A stretch of DNA of 7,867 nucleotides. It comes from an uncultured Trueperaceae bacterium (GTDB lineage Bacteria > Deinococcota > Deinococci > Deinococcales > Trueperaceae). Location of the stretch: assembly GCA_937907415.1 (NCBI GenBank), contig CALCHY010000175.1, forward strand, positions 1 through 7,867. Reading direction: 5' to 3'. Shown here in pieces: positions 6,798-7,867 of the stretch. Position numbers and translations under genes: made by a program. Numbering within the stretch: position 1 is the stretch's first letter; every line of letters starts with the position of its first letter. The notes below the pieces were generated by a model. It saw only the letters and a list, made by a program, of their open reading frames with translations. It was not told where the DNA came from and made no database searches.

Positions 6798-6833
6798 ACG
6801 GCACGCTAGGCGCTCTCTCGTTGTGCGTGCCGT
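6798..6833 (+). terminator. 9-bp inverted repeat between the importer operon and htpX
   Basis: ACGGCACGC at 6798-6806 is perfectly complementary to GCGTGCCGT at 6825-6833, with an 18-base interval. No T-run follows. The right arm directly abuts AAAGTGGG (6834-6841), a moderate SD four bases before the htpX ATG, and its last base also begins a poor -10-like TAAAGT (6833-6838). It could end the importer transcript, bind a regulator, or control access to the htpX ribosome site. Which of these applies cannot be told from the sequence. Confidence 0.45.
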
Positions 6834-6845
6834 AAAGTGGGCGCA

Positions 6846-7867
6846 ATGCGGCCAATCGACTCGAACGCTGGCGGCCCGACGGTCAAGGGCGATGTTAAAG
6901 CCGACGCCGTTGCTGGCATCCGTTCTCTTGGCGATCAGTTCACCATCCCCGGTTCTGGCCGGCGCATCAACCTCATCGACTACCAGGCCTCCAACAAGCG
7001 CAGCACCTGGGTGCTCGCCTTGTTCACGGTCGCGTTGCTCGTTGCGGCCGCTTACTTGCTTTCGCGTGCGGTGGACCCTACGGCGGCGGTGTTCTTCATG
7101 GCCGTAGCGGTGCTGGTGGGTTTCGGGCAGGCGGTGGCTGGCTTCTGGTTCTCCGACCAGATAGCCTTGGCGGCGTCCGGGGCACGTGAGGCCACCGTCG
7201 AGGAGCACCGTTACCTAGTGAACGTGGCTGAGGCGGTCGCCATCGGCGCTGGCGTGCCGATGCCCAAGGTGTATGTCATCGATTCGCCAGCTCCAAACGC
7301 CTTCGCTACCGGCCGCGACCCGCAGCACGCCTCGATCGCGGTCACCTCCGGCCTGCTGCAACTCCTCGAGCGGCAGGAACTCGAGGGCGTGGTGGCACAC
7401 GAGCTGGCGCACGTGCGCAACTACGACATCCGGTTCATGTCCATGCTGGTTGCCACCCTCGGCGCATTGCTTGTGCTGCGCGACCTCGTGCTGCGGTGGG
7501 GCATGTTCGGGGGCGTGGGTGGCGGGTCTTCGCGCCGCTCGGGCCGCTCCGGCGGTGGCAACTCGGGTGGCGGCATGGGCCAGGGTCTGGCGCTCGTCCT
7601 GTTGGTGGTGCTGCTCGTGCTTGGCCCGATCGTAGGCATGTTGTTGCGACTGGCAGTCAGCCGCAGGCGCGAGTTCTTGGCGGACGCCACGGGCGCGTAC
7701 ATCACTCGCAACCCGGAGGGTTTGGCGCGGGCGTTGGAGAGGCTCGGCAACTACTCTGGCCAGCGAATGCAGGTTAGCGAGGGTGTGCAGCACCTGTTCA
7801 TCGTCAACCCCGCCATGCAGGCGAACCAGGCGAACGGTGGGGAGGGTGGGTTGTTCTCCACCCACCC
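6846..7867 (+). CDS. htpX: HtpX-type M48 membrane metalloprotease (3' end outside window)
   Basis: HtpX is an inner-membrane zinc endopeptidase that degrades damaged membrane proteins in envelope quality control. The frame is open from ATG 6846 to the window end (340 codons plus two bases). The zinc site HELAH is at 185-189 (H185, E186, H189), and the third ligand is E276 in RREFLADATGAY. Membrane segments lie at about 55-73, 80-101, 196-214 and 247-271. A Gly/Ser/Arg-rich linker lies at 221-247. The sequence ends in LFSTHP, which normally sits some 20-30 residues before the C-terminus, so only a short tail is missing. Most relatives begin at the position of INLIDYQASNKR (41-52). The first ~40 residues here are an unconserved, hydrophilic extension with no alternative ATG, GTG or TTG start before residue 41. 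The SD is moderate. Confidence 0.93.
   Translation, partial: MRPIDSNAGGPTVKGDVKADAVAGIRSLGDQFTIPGSGRRINLIDYQASNKRSTWVLALFTVALLVAAAYLLSRAVDPTAAVFFMAVAVLVGFGQAVAGFWFSDQIALAASGAREATVEEHRYLVNVAEAVAIGAGVPMPKVYVIDSPAPNAFATGRDPQHASIAVTSGLLQLLERQELEGVVAHELAHVRNYDIRFMSMLVATLGALLVLRDLVLRWGMFGGVGGGSSRRSGRSGGGNSGGGMGQGLALVLLVVLLVLGPIVGMLLRLAVSRRREFLADATGAYITRNPEGLARALERLGNYSGQRMQVSEGVQHLFIVNPAMQANQANGGEGGLFSTH

Noticed and set aside
6821..6838. Promoter for htpX from TTGTGC and TAAAGT
   Set aside because: The two hexamers are only six bases apart, and nothing like a -35 lies 16-18 bases before TAAAGT.
6892..7107. ATG 6892 frame starting with a signal-peptide-like MLKPTPLLASVLLAIS
   Set aside because: It is out of frame with HtpX and runs into Ser/Pro/Arg-rich shadow sequence over the conserved HtpX N-terminus. 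The leader-like look is most likely chance.
7215..7865. Minus-strand open frame opposite htpX (216 codons)
   Set aside because: It is antisense to the zinc-protease core, and its His/Gln/Arg-rich composition is typical of a GC-rich shadow frame.

Overview
The window is a GC-rich, densely packed bacterial segment in which every gene I can support lies on the + strand. The base composition, the Arg-rich and Lys-poor proteins, and a substrate-binding protein with a cleavable signal but no lipobox cysteine suggest a high-GC bacterium with a periplasm. Deinococcota of the Truepera type would fit, but this is only a guess. I see no mobile element, CRISPR array, tRNA or rRNA.

Layout: (1) 1-1077 is the tRNA 2-thiouridylase gene mnmA, whose true start is probably just outside the window. 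(2) 1078-1172 is a short intergenic region with a long hairpin, a possible -10 box and a strong Shine-Dalgarno (SD) sequence. (3) 1173-1757 is lemA, a membrane-anchored helical protein. (4) 1754-2947 is a fold-type I PLP aminotransferase that overlaps lemA by 4 bases. (5) 2985-6791 is a complete ABC importer of the spermidine/putrescine (PotDABC-like) superfamily: binding protein, ATPase and two permeases with overlapping or nearly overlapping reading frames. (6) 6846 to the window end is a HtpX-type M48 membrane metalloprotease, cut off about at its C-terminal end.

How they work together: lemA to the last permease looks like one transcription unit, since the genes overlap or are at most 37 bases apart, and htpX follows after 54 bases. 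LemA and HtpX are frequent neighbours in bacteria. Here they are separated by about 5.1 kb holding an aminotransferase and an importer, which could form an uptake-plus-transamination module for an amino compound. The substrate cannot be read from the sequence.

The most unusual feature is a set of GC-rich, U-tract-less hairpins that follow the stop codon at every junction except the two tight permease overlaps. Two of them, at 1786-1820 and 4069-4103, fall inside the poorly conserved first codons of the next gene, where the start codon is also non-standard or uncertain. Otherwise the gene content is known families, and I do not see a clearly new system.
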